A stretch of 64,000 bases of DNA from JBCBJX01 sp964342855. Lineage in GTDB: Bacteria; Pseudomonadota; Alphaproteobacteria; Caulobacterales; Parvularculaceae. Shown in pieces: positions 34,824 to 43,626 of the stretch (positions within the stretch are counted from its first letter, which is position 1; the number at the start of each line of letters is the position of its first letter). The stretch covers positions 1-64,000 of the forward strand of contig CAYFIB010000015.1 in the NCBI GenBank assembly GCA_964342855.1, written 5' to 3'. A program made the position numbers and the translations under genes. The notes beneath the pieces were generated by a model that ran no database searches, was not told where the DNA came from, and was given only the letters and a program-made list of their open reading frames with translations.

Positions 34824-37454
34824 ATGCAGCAACCGATCTTCGTCAATGTCGGTGAGCGGACGAACGTCACCGGCTCGGCGAAATTCCGCAAACTCATTGA
34901 AGACGGCGACTACGAGACCGCCGTCGATGTCGCGCGCCAGCAGGTAGAGAGCGGCGCGCAGGTCATCGACGTCAACATGGACGAGGGGATGCTGGATTCA
35001 GAGGCCGCCATGGTGCGGTTTCTTCGTCTCATCGCCGCCGAGCCGGACATCGCCCGCGTGCCGGTGATGATCGATTCTTCCAAATGGTCCGTCATCGAAG
35101 CGGGACTGAAAAACGTTCAGGGTAAGGCGATCGTCAACTCGATCTCGCTGAAAGAAGGCGAGGGACCGTTCCTCGAACAGGCGCGCAAGATCAAGCGTTA
35201 TGGCGCGGCGGCGGTGGTCATGGCCTTCGACGAGGTCGGGCAGGCGGACACCGAGGATCGTAAGTTCGAGATCTGCAAACGCTCTTATGAGCTCCTTGTC
35301 GGAAAAGTCGGCTTCAACCCCGCCGATATCATCTTCGATCCGAACATCTTCGCCGTCGCGACGGGCATCGAGGAGCACGACAACTACGCCGTGGACTTCA
35401 TCGAGGCGGCGCGACGCATCCGGAGCGAGTTGCCGCACGCGCATGTCTCCGGCGGCGTCTCCAACGTCTCGTTCTCGTTTCGCGGCAACAATCCTGTCCG
35501 CGAAGCGATGCATGCGGTCTTTCTCTATCACGCCATCGCCGCTGGCATGGACATGGGGATCGTGAATGCGGGCCAGCTGGAGATCTACGACGAGATCCCG
35601 GCCGAGCTGCGCGAACCGGTCGAGGACGTCATCCTCAACCGTCGCCCGGACGCGACGGAGCGGCTTGTCGACATCGCCGAAAAATTCAAAGGCGGCGCCG
35701 CGAAGAAAAAGGTCGAGGACCTTTCCTGGCGTGAGGCGCCCGTCGAGGAGCGCCTGAAGCACGCGCTGGTAAAGGGGATCACGACGTTCATTACGGAGGA
35801 CACGGAGGAGGCGCGTGCGACGCTCGGTCGGCCGCTCCATGTCATCGAAGGCCCGCTCATGGACGGCATGAACGTCGTCGGCGATCTCTTCGGCGCGGGG
35901 AAAATGTTCCTGCCGCAGGTGGTGAAATCCGCCCGCGTCATGAAGCAGGCGGTCGCCTATCTCACGCCCTTCATGGAGAAGGAAAAAGAAGAGCAGGGGC
36001 TGGAACAGGGCAAGGCCGCCGGCGTCGTTCTCATGGCGACGGTGAAGGGCGACGTGCACGATATCGGCAAGAACATCGTCGGCGTCGTTCTTCAGTGCAA
36101 CAATTATGACGTGATTGACCTCGGCGTCATGGTCCCGACCGAGACCATTCTGAACGAAGCCGCCAAGCATGACGTGGATGTCATCGGCCTTTCCGGCCTC
36201 ATCACGCCGAGCCTCGAAGAAATGCAGCACGTCGCCGCCGAGATGCAGCGCAAAGGTCTGAAACAGCCGCTTCTCATCGGCGGCGCTACGACTTCGCGCG
36301 CGCACACGGCGGTGAAAATCGCGCCGAAATACGATCACGGCGTCGTTTACGTGACCGATGCGAGCCGCGCCGTCGGCGTGGTCGGCTCGCTCCTCTCGGC
36401 CGAGCAGAAGCCGGCCTATCTGCAGGCGATAAACGACGACTACGCCAAGGTGCGCGAGCAGCATGAGCGCGGACTTTCTACGAAGCCGCGCCAGTCCATC
36501 GCCGCCGCGCGCGCCAACGCCGCGAACCTGGATTTCTCCGAACCGCCGGCCAAGCCGGCCTTCCTCGGCCTGAAGACGTTTGAAGACTACGATCTCGCCG
36601 AACTTGTTCCGTATATCGACTGGACGCCCTTTTTCGCCTCCTGGGAGCTGGCGGGGCGCTACCCGCAGATCCTCGACGACAAGGTCGTCGGGGGGGCGGC
36701 GCGACCGCTTTTCGAGGACGCGCAGGCGATGCTGAAACGCATGGTCCAGGAACAATGGGTGCGCGCAAACGCCGTCATCGGCTTCTGGCCGGCGAACCGC
36801 GTTGACGACGACATTCATCTTTATTCGGATGAGACGCGTGGCGAAAGGGTCGGGGTGCTCCATGGTCTTCGCCAGCAGATGGTGAAGTCGGGCGACAAGC
36901 CGAACTGGTGCCAGTCCGATCTCATTGCGCCGGCCGGAACGCCCGATTATGTCGGCGGCTTCGCCGTCACGGCGGGGATCGGCGAGGATGCGGTCGCGGA
37001 CCGCTTCGACGAGGCGAACGACAACTATTCCTCTATCATGGTGAAGGCGCTCGCCGACCGCCTCGCCGAAGCGCTGGCGGAGCGCATGCACGAGCGCGTG
37101 CGCCGGGAGTTCTGGGCCTACGCGCCGGACGAAGCGCTCTCGAACGCGGATCTGATCGGCGAAAAATATCGCGGCGTGCGACCCGCGCCCGGTTATCCCA
37201 TGCAGCCGGACCATACGGAGAAAGAAACGCTCTTCCGTCTATTGGAAGCGCCCGCACGCGCCGGGATCACCCTGACGGAAAGTTTCGCCATGCAGCCGGG
37301 CGCATCGGTCTCCGGCCTCTATTTCGCGCACCCGCAGTCCGAATACTTCGGCGTCGGCAAGATCGAGCGCGATCAGGTTGAGGACTATGCGGAGCGAAAG
37401 GGGTGGAGCATCGACACGGCGGAGCGATGGCTCGCGCCGATCCTGAATTATTGA
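34824..37454 (+). CDS. metH: Cobalamin-dependent methionine synthase, lacking the homocysteine domain
   Basis: 876 residues. Domain order: pterin-binding barrel (1-290, GERTNVTGSAKFRKLI, DVNMDEGMLDSEAAMVRFLRLIA, DSSKWSVIEAGLKNVQGK, GVSNVSFSFRGNNPVREAMHAVFL), cap and B12 domain (about 320-560, with VKGDVHDIGKNIVGVVLQCNNYDVIDLG; His412 is the cobalt ligand), and the SAM activation domain (about 600-876, GVRPAPGYPMQPDH and GVGKIERDQVEDYA). The N-terminal homocysteine S-methyltransferase domain (about 330 residues with zinc Cys ligands) is absent, and no separate gene for it lies beside metF or metH. It must be encoded elsewhere if the enzyme works. Confidence 0.94.
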   Translation: MQQPIFVNVGERTNVTGSAKFRKLIEDGDYETAVDVARQQVESGAQVIDVNMDEGMLDSEAAMVRFLRLIAAEPDIARVPVMIDSSKWSVIEAGLKNVQGKAIVNSISLKEGEGPFLEQARKIKRYGAAAVVMAFDEVGQADTEDRKFEICKRSYELLVGKVGFNPADIIFDPNIFAVATGIEEHDNYAVDFIEAARRIRSELPHAHVSGGVSNVSFSFRGNNPVREAMHAVFLYHAIAAGMDMGIVNAGQLEIYDEIPAELREPVEDVILNRRPDATERLVDIAEKFKGGAAKKKVEDLSWREAPVEERLKHALVKGITTFITEDTEEARATLGRPLHVIEGPLMDGMNVVGDLFGAGKMFLPQVVKSARVMKQAVAYLTPFMEKEKEEQGLEQGKAAGVVLMATVKGDVHDIGKNIVGVVLQCNNYDVIDLGVMVPTETILNEAAKHDVDVIGLSGLITPSLEEMQHVAAEMQRKGLKQPLLIGGATTSRAHTAVKIAPKYDHGVVYVTDASRAVGVVGSLLSAEQKPAYLQAINDDYAKVREQHERGLSTKPRQSIAAARANAANLDFSEPPAKPAFLGLKTFEDYDLAELVPYIDWTPFFASWELAGRYPQILDDKVVGGAARPLFEDAQAMLKRMVQEQWVRANAVIGFWPANRVDDDIHLYSDETRGERVGVLHGLRQQMVKSGDKPNWCQSDLIAPAGTPDYVGGFAVTAGIGEDAVADRFDEANDNYSSIMVKALADRLAEALAERMHERVRREFWAYAPDEALSNADLIGEKYRGVRPAPGYPMQPDHTEKETLFRLLEAPARAGITLTESFAMQPGASVSGLYFAHPQSEYFGVGKIERDQVEDYAERKGWSIDTAERWLAPILNY

Positions 37455-37756
37455 GCCGCGGCTTTACGTTAACGCGATCAGAACAGCCCGGAAACGAGCA
37501 GCATGATCGCCATGATCGCGGCGCCGCAGGCTACACCCTGTACGACGAATCGGACGTCCGCCATACGCGTCCCCCTTGTGTGACGCTTTTATTATGATGA
37601 GCAAAAATCCTTGTGGCCAGCGAGAAGTTCCGTCCGCGGTGCGAACAGAGTGCGATAGACTCGCCGGGCCTCTGATTCGACGTCAGTTTCGCGACATTTC
37701 CACACTCGCTTTTTTTTCTGGCGAGGGGGCGTAAAATCGGCGTCAAGGAGAGAGAT
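37455..37756. other. 302-bp gap after metH holding a 28-residue minus-strand gene
   Basis: Apart from the small gene at 37478-37564, the gap has AT-rich promoter-like sequence on both strands, including a TAAAAT -10-like hexamer about 25 bp before the TerB-DnaJ gene start and a T8 run near 37710. No terminator was recognised after metH. Confidence 0.6.
37478..37564 (-). CDS. 28-residue hydrophobic membrane peptide (small ORF)
   Basis: A 28-codon reading frame on the minus strand, beginning MADVRFVVQG and ending MLLVSGLF, then TGA. Its ribosome site AAGGGGG lies 6 bases before the ATG. After a short polar start (ADVR) the rest is a single hydrophobic helix with a central CGAAIMAIM, as in many short regulatory membrane peptides. 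A CATAAT -10-like hexamer lies upstream. It is convergent with metH (TGA 24 bp after the metH stop) and divergent from the TerB-DnaJ gene. It is too short for most gene callers. Function unknown. Confidence 0.6.
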   Translation of the reverse strand: MADVRFVVQGVACGAAIMAIMLLVSGLF

Positions 37757-38443
37757 GTGAGCATCTGGAACGAAATCCGTCGCCTCGCTGGCGAGGCGAA
37801 GCGGCCCTTCGCGGCGTTGTTCGACGCGATCGCCGATCGGCGCGCCCAGCGGGACGCCGCGCTGTTCTCGATCGCGCTCATCGCCCTTTCGGCGAAGATG
37901 GCGAAGGCCGACGGCATCGTCACCGACGACGAAGTCCGCGCGTTCGGCGATTTCTTCGGCGCCGCGGAAGACGACATGCCGAAAGTCCGCGCCCTCTATG
38001 GGCTCGCGCAAGAGGACGTCTCCGGGTTCGATCACTACGCGCGCCGGGTCGCGCGCATTTACGCGGACGAGCCCGGCGTTCTGGAGGACGTGCTCGACTG
38101 CCTGTTCCACGTCGCCGGCGCCGACGGCGTCGCGCATCCGGCGGAGCTGGAGCTGCTGAAGCAGGCGTCGAACATCTTCGGCATCAAGGAAGGCTGCTGG
38201 CGGCGCATTCGAGCGGCGCATTTCGGCGTCGATGAGGACGATTGCTACGCCATCCTGGGCGTGGAGCCGGACGCGAGCGATGAGGACGTCTCCGCCGCGC
38301 GTCGCAAGCTTGCGCGCGAACATCATCCGGACGCTCTGGCGAGCCGCGGCGTTCCGCCGGAGGCGCTGAAGATCGCCGAGGGGCGCATGGCGGCGGTGAA
38401 CGCGGCCTATGAGCGGATCATGGCGCAAAGAAAGGCCGCCTGA
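37757..38443 (+). CDS. TerB-like / DnaJ (DjlA-type) co-chaperone protein
   Basis: 228 residues from a GTG. Residues about 35-145 form a TerB-like helical domain (DAALFSIALIALSAKMAKADGIVTDDEVRAF and FHVAGADGVAHPAELELLKQASNIFGI, the two metal-type ADG motifs). The C-terminal 65 residues are a J domain (CYAILGVEPDASDEDVSAARRKLAREHHPDAL with the HPD tripeptide and NAAYERI). This is the layout of DjlA without its membrane anchor; the J domain would stimulate DnaK. It is a single gene after the methionine operon. Confidence 0.9.
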   Translation: MSIWNEIRRLAGEAKRPFAALFDAIADRRAQRDAALFSIALIALSAKMAKADGIVTDDEVRAFGDFFGAAEDDMPKVRALYGLAQEDVSGFDHYARRVARIYADEPGVLEDVLDCLFHVAGADGVAHPAELELLKQASNIFGIKEGCWRRIRAAHFGVDEDDCYAILGVEPDASDEDVSAARRKLAREHHPDALASRGVPPEALKIAEGRMAAVNAAYERIMAQRKAA

Positions 38444-38536
38444 GGCGGTTTGGCCACGGGTGCGCCCCTTGCGCCCGCCGAAAATCGCGCCATCCTCTTT
38501 CATAGAACTGTAACGTTACTGTCCGACGAGGCCCCT

Positions 38537-38779
38537 ATGCCAGAAGTCCGCGATCAGAACGCCGCCCGCCCGGATGCGCTTCCCCGTCTGAAGGCGTGGA
38601 TCGTCGCGCTCTGGGACCTGACGCTTCACGCGACGGCGCTCGTGGTTCTGGGCATCTGCGCGCTGGTCGCCGCCGTCGGCGTCGGTCTCGGCGTCGGCGT
38701 CGCCGCTCTTCTCGGCGGGCGAAAGTCCGGCCGCCCGCAGCGGCGTCGCGGCTGGACAGCTGTCGGCGCAGGCGCGTAA
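38537..38779 (+). CDS. Small membrane protein, unknown
   Basis: 80 residues starting MPEVRDQNAARPDALP. One long hydrophobic stretch (about residues 22-55, WDLTLHATALVVLGICALVAAVGVGLGVGVAALL) may form one or two helices. The C-terminal tail is basic (GGRKSGRPQRRRG). No family recognised. The start ATG has no strong ribosome site, and ATG 38450 upstream in the same frame would add 29 residues, so the boundaries are uncertain. Confidence 0.55.
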   Translation: MPEVRDQNAARPDALPRLKAWIVALWDLTLHATALVVLGICALVAAVGVGLGVGVAALLGGRKSGRPQRRRGWTAVGAGA

Positions 38780-38846
38780 TCCGCACCACTAGATAGTCGC
38801 CGTTCGCTTGACCCCGTCGCGCCGGCGCGGGGAAGGAGGACGGCGC

Positions 38847-39755
38847 ATGCCCTTGCGCGAAATACTTCTGCTGGTCGTCGTCTGCCTCGTCTGGGGCGGG
38901 CACATGCTGGTGATCCGCGTGACGGTCGCGGACACGCCGCCCATGTTTTATGTGGCGATCCGTCTGACGCTGATGATCCTCATTCTTTCGCCTTTCCTCC
39001 GCTGGCGGGCGGGATCGATGCTGCGCGTCGCGGCGGCCGGGGCGTTCCTCGCCGGCTTCAACTACGCGCTGATGTTCACGGGGTTCAAATACGCGACCGC
39101 CTCGGCAGGCGCGATCGCCATGGAGCTCTCGCCCCCGTTCGCGACAATCCTCTCGGTGATCTTTCTGCACGAAAAAGTCGGTTGGCGGCGGATCGCCGGC
39201 ATCGGGCTCGCTTTTCTCGGCGTCGCGCTGATCGCACTGAACCCGACGGAGCAGGGCGTTGGCGTCGGCGTCGGCCTGATCGCGCTCGCCGCGTTGAGCG
39301 AGGCGGCGGGTTCGGTCCTCGTCAAAAGCCTGAAGGGCTTCCGGCCGATCGAGCTTCTCGCCTGTTTCGCGGTCGTCGGCGCCGTCATCAACTGGACGGG
39401 TACGGCGCTTTTTGAGAGCGGACAGATCGCCAGCCTCTCCAACCAACCGCTCGCCGTCGGCGGGGCGATCCTCTATTCGATTTTCCTCGCCTCCATATTC
39501 GGCCACACCTCATATTATTGGCTGCTGCAACGCCGACCGGTCTCCATGATCGCGCCGAGCCTTCTCCTGACCACCCTGTTCGCGGTGCTGTTGGGCGTCG
39601 TGCTGCTCGGCGAACAGTTGACGCCGATGATGATGGCGGGCGGGCTCATGACCATCGCAGGCGTCGGCGTCATCTTGTTGCGCTCGTCTCCGAAATCGCC
39701 CGCGACCGTCGCTGCGGGTCCTGAGCCGCATCCCGCGCCGGAGACCGCCAAATGA
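38847..39755 (+). CDS. EamA (DMT) family transporter
   Basis: 302 residues starting at ATG 38847 behind GGAAGGAGG. About ten transmembrane helices in two EamA repeats: the first opens LLLVVVCLVWGGHMLVIRVTVADTPP and ends with PFATILSVIFLHEKVGWRRIAGIGLAFLGVALI, the second begins ALAALSEAAGSVLVKSLKG and closes LTTLFAVLLGVVLLGEQLTPMMMAGGLMTIAGVGVILL, each with the family H/G-E helix ends. These are drug/metabolite or amino-acid exporters; the substrate is unknown. Its stop overlaps the amidase start (ATGA), so they form an operon. Confidence 0.93.
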   Translation: MPLREILLLVVVCLVWGGHMLVIRVTVADTPPMFYVAIRLTLMILILSPFLRWRAGSMLRVAAAGAFLAGFNYALMFTGFKYATASAGAIAMELSPPFATILSVIFLHEKVGWRRIAGIGLAFLGVALIALNPTEQGVGVGVGLIALAALSEAAGSVLVKSLKGFRPIELLACFAVVGAVINWTGTALFESGQIASLSNQPLAVGGAILYSIFLASIFGHTSYYWLLQRRPVSMIAPSLLLTTLFAVLLGVVLLGEQLTPMMMAGGLMTIAGVGVILLRSSPKSPATVAAGPEPHPAPETAK

Positions 39756-40447
39756 GCCACGCCGCCATCGATGCGCCGTCCCCGAACCATGACGACCGCA
39801 AGGGGCGCGAGGTCGAGTACGTCGTCCTGCACTACACGGGCATGAAGACCGGCGCCGAAGCGCTGGAGCGCATGCGCGATCCGGCGGCGAAAGTCAGCGC
39901 CCATTACATGATCGAAGAAGACGGGCGTCTCTTCGCCCTCGTGCCGGAAGAGCGGCGGGCCTGGCACGCGGGGCTGTCCTATTGGCGCGGCGAGCGGGAC
40001 ATGAACGCCGTCTCCATCGGGATAGAGCTGGTCAATCCGGGTCACGAATGGGGATATCGTCCGTTTCCGGAGAAACAGTTCGTACGCCTCATCGCCCTTC
40101 TGCGAGATCTCTTCGCGCGTCATCCGCGTCTCACGCCCGAGCGGGTGATCGGCCATTCCGACGTCGCGCCCGCGCGCAAGACGGACCCCGGCGAGCTGTT
40201 CCCATGGGATCGGCTGGCGAAGGAAGGCCTCGCCATCGCGATCCACAAGGGCGCGCCCGAGCCCGTGGAGGAGGAGGACGCCTGGGCCGGGCTCGCGCGC
40301 ATTGGTTATCTCGTCGATGGGGAGACCCGTGAAGCGGCGGTCGTCGCGTTTCAGCGCCGGTTCCGTCCGGACGCCGTCGGCGCCGGGCTGGAGGCGCGCA
40401 CGCGGTCCGCGATCATAGATATCGCGCGGCGGGTCGGGCGCGCCTGA
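39752..40447 (+). CDS. N-acetylmuramoyl-L-alanine amidase (Amidase_2 plus PG-binding domain)
   Basis: 231 residues. The Amidase_2 zinc site is visible as VVLHYTGM (His), EERRAWHAGLSYW, and GHSDVAPARKTDPGELFPW (His plus Lys/Asp), as in AmpD/AmiD. The last 60 residues form a peptidoglycan-binding-like domain (LARIGYLVDGETREAAVVAFQRRFRPDAVGAGLEARTRSAI). No signal peptide is seen, so it acts in the cytoplasm on recycled anhydro-muropeptides, or it is exported by other means. It overlaps the end of the EamA gene by 4 bp. Confidence 0.92.
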   Translation: MSHAAIDAPSPNHDDRKGREVEYVVLHYTGMKTGAEALERMRDPAAKVSAHYMIEEDGRLFALVPEERRAWHAGLSYWRGERDMNAVSIGIELVNPGHEWGYRPFPEKQFVRLIALLRDLFARHPRLTPERVIGHSDVAPARKTDPGELFPWDRLAKEGLAIAIHKGAPEPVEEEDAWAGLARIGYLVDGETREAAVVAFQRRFRPDAVGAGLEARTRSAIIDIARRVGRA

Positions 40448-40494
40448 CGGCCTATATCGGGAGCGCCACTGTTCAGAGCCAAAGGAGACTTCTC

Positions 40495-40920
40495 ATGCGC
40501 CGACACCTCATCGCCATGCTGGCGTTCATTCCGTTTCCGGCTTTCGCGGGCGATGTCGTCGTCTCGCTGGGCGGCCTTCCGAGCGCGGACGGCGTCGTGG
40601 AAGTATCGCTCTGCACGGAAGAGACATGGCTCAGCGAGAACTGCGTCTCGCAGACCGTTCGCGCCGATGCGGAGCCGCTCTCGACCACATTCACCGATGT
40701 CGCCCCGGGAGTTTATGGCGTCGTCGCCGTCCACGACGAAAACGAGAACGGCGAGATGGACATGCGCTGGTACGGCGCGCCGAAGGAGTTCTACGGCGCC
40801 TCCAACAATCCGGAGAAACGCCGCGGCCCAGACCGGTTCGAGGATGCGAAATTCGAGGTCGCCGAGGCGCCGCTTGCACTGGAGATCATACTGCGCGGCT
40901 GGGGAAAGGGGCGCCGCTAA
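40495..40920 (+). CDS. DUF2141 domain periplasmic protein
   Basis: 141 residues. The signal peptide MRRHLIAMLAFIPFPAFA is cleaved near residue 18. The body is a beta-sandwich of the DUF2141 type with the conserved GVYGVVAVHDENENGEMDMRWYGAPKEFYGASNN core. A Cys pair (SLCTEETWLSENC) may form a disulfide. The family has no assigned role; members are secreted and sometimes lie beside transport genes. Here it directly precedes the RNase P RNA gene. Confidence 0.85.
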   Translation: MRRHLIAMLAFIPFPAFAGDVVVSLGGLPSADGVVEVSLCTEETWLSENCVSQTVRADAEPLSTTFTDVAPGVYGVVAVHDENENGEMDMRWYGAPKEFYGASNNPEKRRGPDRFEDAKFEVAEAPLALEIILRGWGKGRR

Positions 40921-40966
40921 CCCATCGCCCATTGACGGGCCTTGCGCGCGCGCCGACATTCGCCGC

Positions 40967-41388
<422 letters not shown>

Positions 41389-41414
41389 TTACTTCTCGCG
41401 ATCTGAAATGCAGA

Positions 41415-41429
41415 TCCCATGGTCGCCCA
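41415..41429. promoter_or_regulatory. Possible second MraZ box pair
   Basis: TCCCA-TGGTC-GCCCA gives two NCCCA units with 10-bp period, the same geometry as the mraZ-proximal set. It is far upstream (about 300 bp), so its role is doubtful. Confidence 0.35.
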
Positions 41430-41660
41430 TGGGCGAACGGGCGGACCGGCGTGTCGGCGGTTTGGCCGGCGCGCGCTTTCTCCTGGTTTTCCTCCGCTTT
41501 CCACAGTGTTGGTCTGGGCCAGCGGCGGCGGCGCATGTTCTGAGTTTTCCCGGTATTCTCCACGTTTTCTTGTGCAATTCCGCACCGGGCGGCTCGGAAC
41601 ATATAAAGAACAGAGGGGGCGGGGATCGTTTCGCATGCGCGACCATGCTGACGCGTTGAT

Positions 41661-41686
41661 AACCATGTCAGCCCATGGTATCCCAT
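41661..41686. promoter_or_regulatory. Candidate MraZ operator (NCCCA repeats)
   Basis: Three units AACCA, GCCCA and TCCCA are spaced by 10 bp (each 5-bp unit plus a 5-bp spacer), which on the minus strand reads TGGGA-N5-TGGGC-N5-TGGTT. MraZ binds direct TGGGN repeats with 5-bp spacers. The set ends 46 bp before mraZ, a fit for autoregulation. Confidence 0.6.
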
Positions 41687-41732
41687 CAGAACGCGGTGCG
41701 AGCCCGCGCAATGGGAAAGGGCTGTCCCGGCG

Positions 41733-42242
41733 ATGGCGGAACGGGCGGAAGAGGCGAGGGGCGTCAGCCGGCGAACGAAGTTCGTCGGATCGACGACCAA
41801 TAGGATCGACGCGAAAGGCCGCGTCTCGATCCCCGCTGACTTCCGTAAGGTTCTCGCCGGTCGCGAGTTTGAGGGCGTCTACTGCTTCCCGGCGTTCACC
41901 GGCGCGACCCTGGAATGCGGCGGTGATGAACTGATCGACGACCTCAACGCCATGATCTCCGAGATGGAGATGTTCGACGACGACCGCGAAGCCTTCGAAC
42001 TGGTCGTCATGGGCGAGACGAAAAAACTTTCTCTCGACGCGACGGGCCGCATTCAGCTTCCGGAAGAATTTTTGGCGCACGCCGATCTCGACGGCTCCGC
42101 GACGTTCGTCGGGCGCGGCGACCGGTTTCAGATCTGGAAGCCGGAGACCTATGCGGAGAAAGTCGCGAACGCGCGCGCCCGCGCCTTCGAGGCGCGCGCG
42201 AAGCTGGGCGCGCGACGCCTGCGTGCGGAGGCCGCCGAATGA
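41733..42242 (+). CDS. mraZ: Division/cell wall cluster transcriptional regulator MraZ
   Basis: 169 residues, first gene of the dcw cluster. Two AbrB-like repeats are visible: FVGSTTNRIDAKGRVSIPADFRKVL and KKLSLDATGRIQLPEEFLAHADLDGSATFVGRGDRFQIWKPE, with the DxxGRx[SQ]xP motifs that bind DNA. MraZ represses the dcw promoter. The protein has about 15 extra N-terminal residues and a basic C-terminal helix compared with the E. coli form. The rsmH start overlaps its stop by 4 bp. Confidence 0.97.
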   Translation: MAERAEEARGVSRRTKFVGSTTNRIDAKGRVSIPADFRKVLAGREFEGVYCFPAFTGATLECGGDELIDDLNAMISEMEMFDDDREAFELVVMGETKKLSLDATGRIQLPEEFLAHADLDGSATFVGRGDRFQIWKPETYAEKVANARARAFEARAKLGARRLRAEAAE

Positions 42243-43252
42243 GCGCCGCGCCGCATATTCCTGTTCTCCTCGCTGAGGTGCTCGCCGCGCTTGCGCCGCA
42301 ACCGGGCGAGCTGGCCGTCGATGCGACCTTCGGCGCCGGCGGCTATTCGCGCGCCATACTGGAGGCGGCGGAAGCGTCCGTCATCGGATTTGACCGAGAT
42401 CCGTCGGCGATCGCCGCGGCGGCGCCGATGCTGGCGACGTACGGCGATCGTCTGCGCCTCGTCGAAGCGCCGTTCGATGAGATGGAGCCGCGCCTTTCAG
42501 GGCTCGGCGTCACGGTGGTGCAGGGGATCGTATTCGATCTCGGCGTCTCTTCCATGCAGCTGGACCGGGCCGAGCGCGGGTTTTCGTTTCTGCGCGACGG
42601 GCCGCTTGATATGCGCATGGGCGCGGACGGACCATCTGCGGCGGACGTCGTCGCTCTGGCGGACGAGAGCGCGCTGGCGGATATATTCTACGCATACGGA
42701 GAAGAGCGCCGCTCGCGCGCGGTCGCCCGCGCCATCGTCCGCGAGCGCGAAGTTGCGCCCATTGAAACGACCGCGCGCCTTGCGGACATCGTCGCGGGCG
42801 TCCTCGGCGGTCGCGATCAGAAAACCCATCCGGCTACTCGCGTCTTTCAGGCGCTGCGCATTTTCGTCAATGACGAGCTCGGCCAGCTTGTGCGCGCCCT
42901 TGGTGCGGCGGAGCGCCTGCTCGCCGCTGGCGGACGGCTGGTCGTCGTCACATTTCATTCGCTGGAAGACCGCATCGTGAAGCGGTTTTTTGATGATCGC
43001 GCCGGGCGGGGCGGGGGCGGCTCGCGCCACCAGCCGGAAGTCGCCGCGCCGCCCGCCACGTTCTCGCAATCCAGTCGAAAAGCGGTTGAGCCAGGTTCGG
43101 ACGAACTCGCCGTCAATCCGCGCGCCCGCTCCGCCAAACTGCGTTCCGGCGTGCGGCTCGACGCGCCTGCGCGCGACCTCGACGCCGCCGCTTTCGGACT
43201 TCCTCCGACCCCCGCCGACCTTGACGATCTAGCAAGGAGACGTCGCCCATGA
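42239..43252 (+). CDS. rsmH: 16S rRNA (cytosine-1402-N4) methyltransferase
   Basis: 337 residues. SAM-binding core: HIPVLLAEVLAALAP, AVDATFGAGGYSRAILEA, VIGFDRDPSAIAAA, GIVFDLGVSSMQLDRAERGFSF, DGPLDMRMG and FQALRIFVNDELGQL, HSLEDRIVKRFF. It methylates C1402 of 16S rRNA with SAM. It overlaps mraZ (ATGA) and the following ftsL (ATGA), consistent with coupling. Full length for the family. Confidence 0.97.
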   Translation: MSAAPHIPVLLAEVLAALAPQPGELAVDATFGAGGYSRAILEAAEASVIGFDRDPSAIAAAAPMLATYGDRLRLVEAPFDEMEPRLSGLGVTVVQGIVFDLGVSSMQLDRAERGFSFLRDGPLDMRMGADGPSAADVVALADESALADIFYAYGEERRSRAVARAIVREREVAPIETTARLADIVAGVLGGRDQKTHPATRVFQALRIFVNDELGQLVRALGAAERLLAAGGRLVVVTFHSLEDRIVKRFFDDRAGRGGGGSRHQPEVAAPPATFSQSSRKAVEPGSDELAVNPRARSAKLRSGVRLDAPARDLDAAAFGLPPTPADLDDLARRRRP

Positions 43253-43626
43253 GCCGCATCGCCCTCATGTTTTCCCTCGCCTTTCTCGCCGCATCCGCCG
43301 TCGGCCGCTATCAGGCCGAACGCGCGGTGAAAAACGTCGAGGAGCTGATCGCCGACACCGAGCGCGAAATCGCCGTCGCGGAGCGCGACGTGCGCGCCCT
43401 GGAGACGAGCCGCGCGTATCTGGAGCGCCCTGACCGGCTGGAGCGCGTCGCCGAAGCAGGAACGGACCTGCAGCCGCTTTCGCGTTCGCAGCTTCTGACG
43501 GCGGCGGAGTTCGTTTCGCGCTTTGATCCGTCCGCGGATCCGAACGCCGATCCGTCGGTCTACTATCCTGATCGCGTCATTCGCCAGGCGCAGGCCGAAA
43601 CGTCGACGGGCAAGGGCGGCAACTGA
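43249..43626 (+). CDS. ftsL: FtsL-like cell division protein
   Basis: 125 residues. A single transmembrane segment (about residues 3-18) is followed by a coiled coil with a heptad-like pattern (EELIADTEREIAVAERDVRALETSRAYLERPDRLERVA), then a disordered tail. Sequence identity to known FtsL is too weak to see directly. The call rests on topology, length and its fixed place between rsmH and ftsI. FtsL with FtsB and FtsQ forms the divisome scaffold that activates FtsW-FtsI. Confidence 0.85.
   Translation: MSRIALMFSLAFLAASAVGRYQAERAVKNVEELIADTEREIAVAERDVRALETSRAYLERPDRLERVAEAGTDLQPLSRSQLLTAAEFVSRFDPSADPNADPSVYYPDRVIRQAQAETSTGKGGN

Larger units (their letters stand above)
41391..41732 (+). other. 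342-bp region between rnpB and mraZ
   Basis: This is the dcw promoter region. It contains two sets of CCCA repeats spaced by exactly 10 bp (candidate MraZ boxes), T/C-rich stretches around 41475-41580 and no plausible gene. The likely mraZ promoter lies in the AT-richer part between 41590 and 41665. Confidence 0.6.

Noticed and set aside
34998..37214. 738-codon minus-strand frame opposite metH
   Set aside because: Antisense to a certain gene, with low-complexity His/Arg/Val-rich translation and no domain.
41498..41505. DnaA-box-like TTTCCACA before mraZ
   Set aside because: It is a single imperfect match with no neighbouring boxes or AT-rich unwinding region; not enough to suggest an origin.
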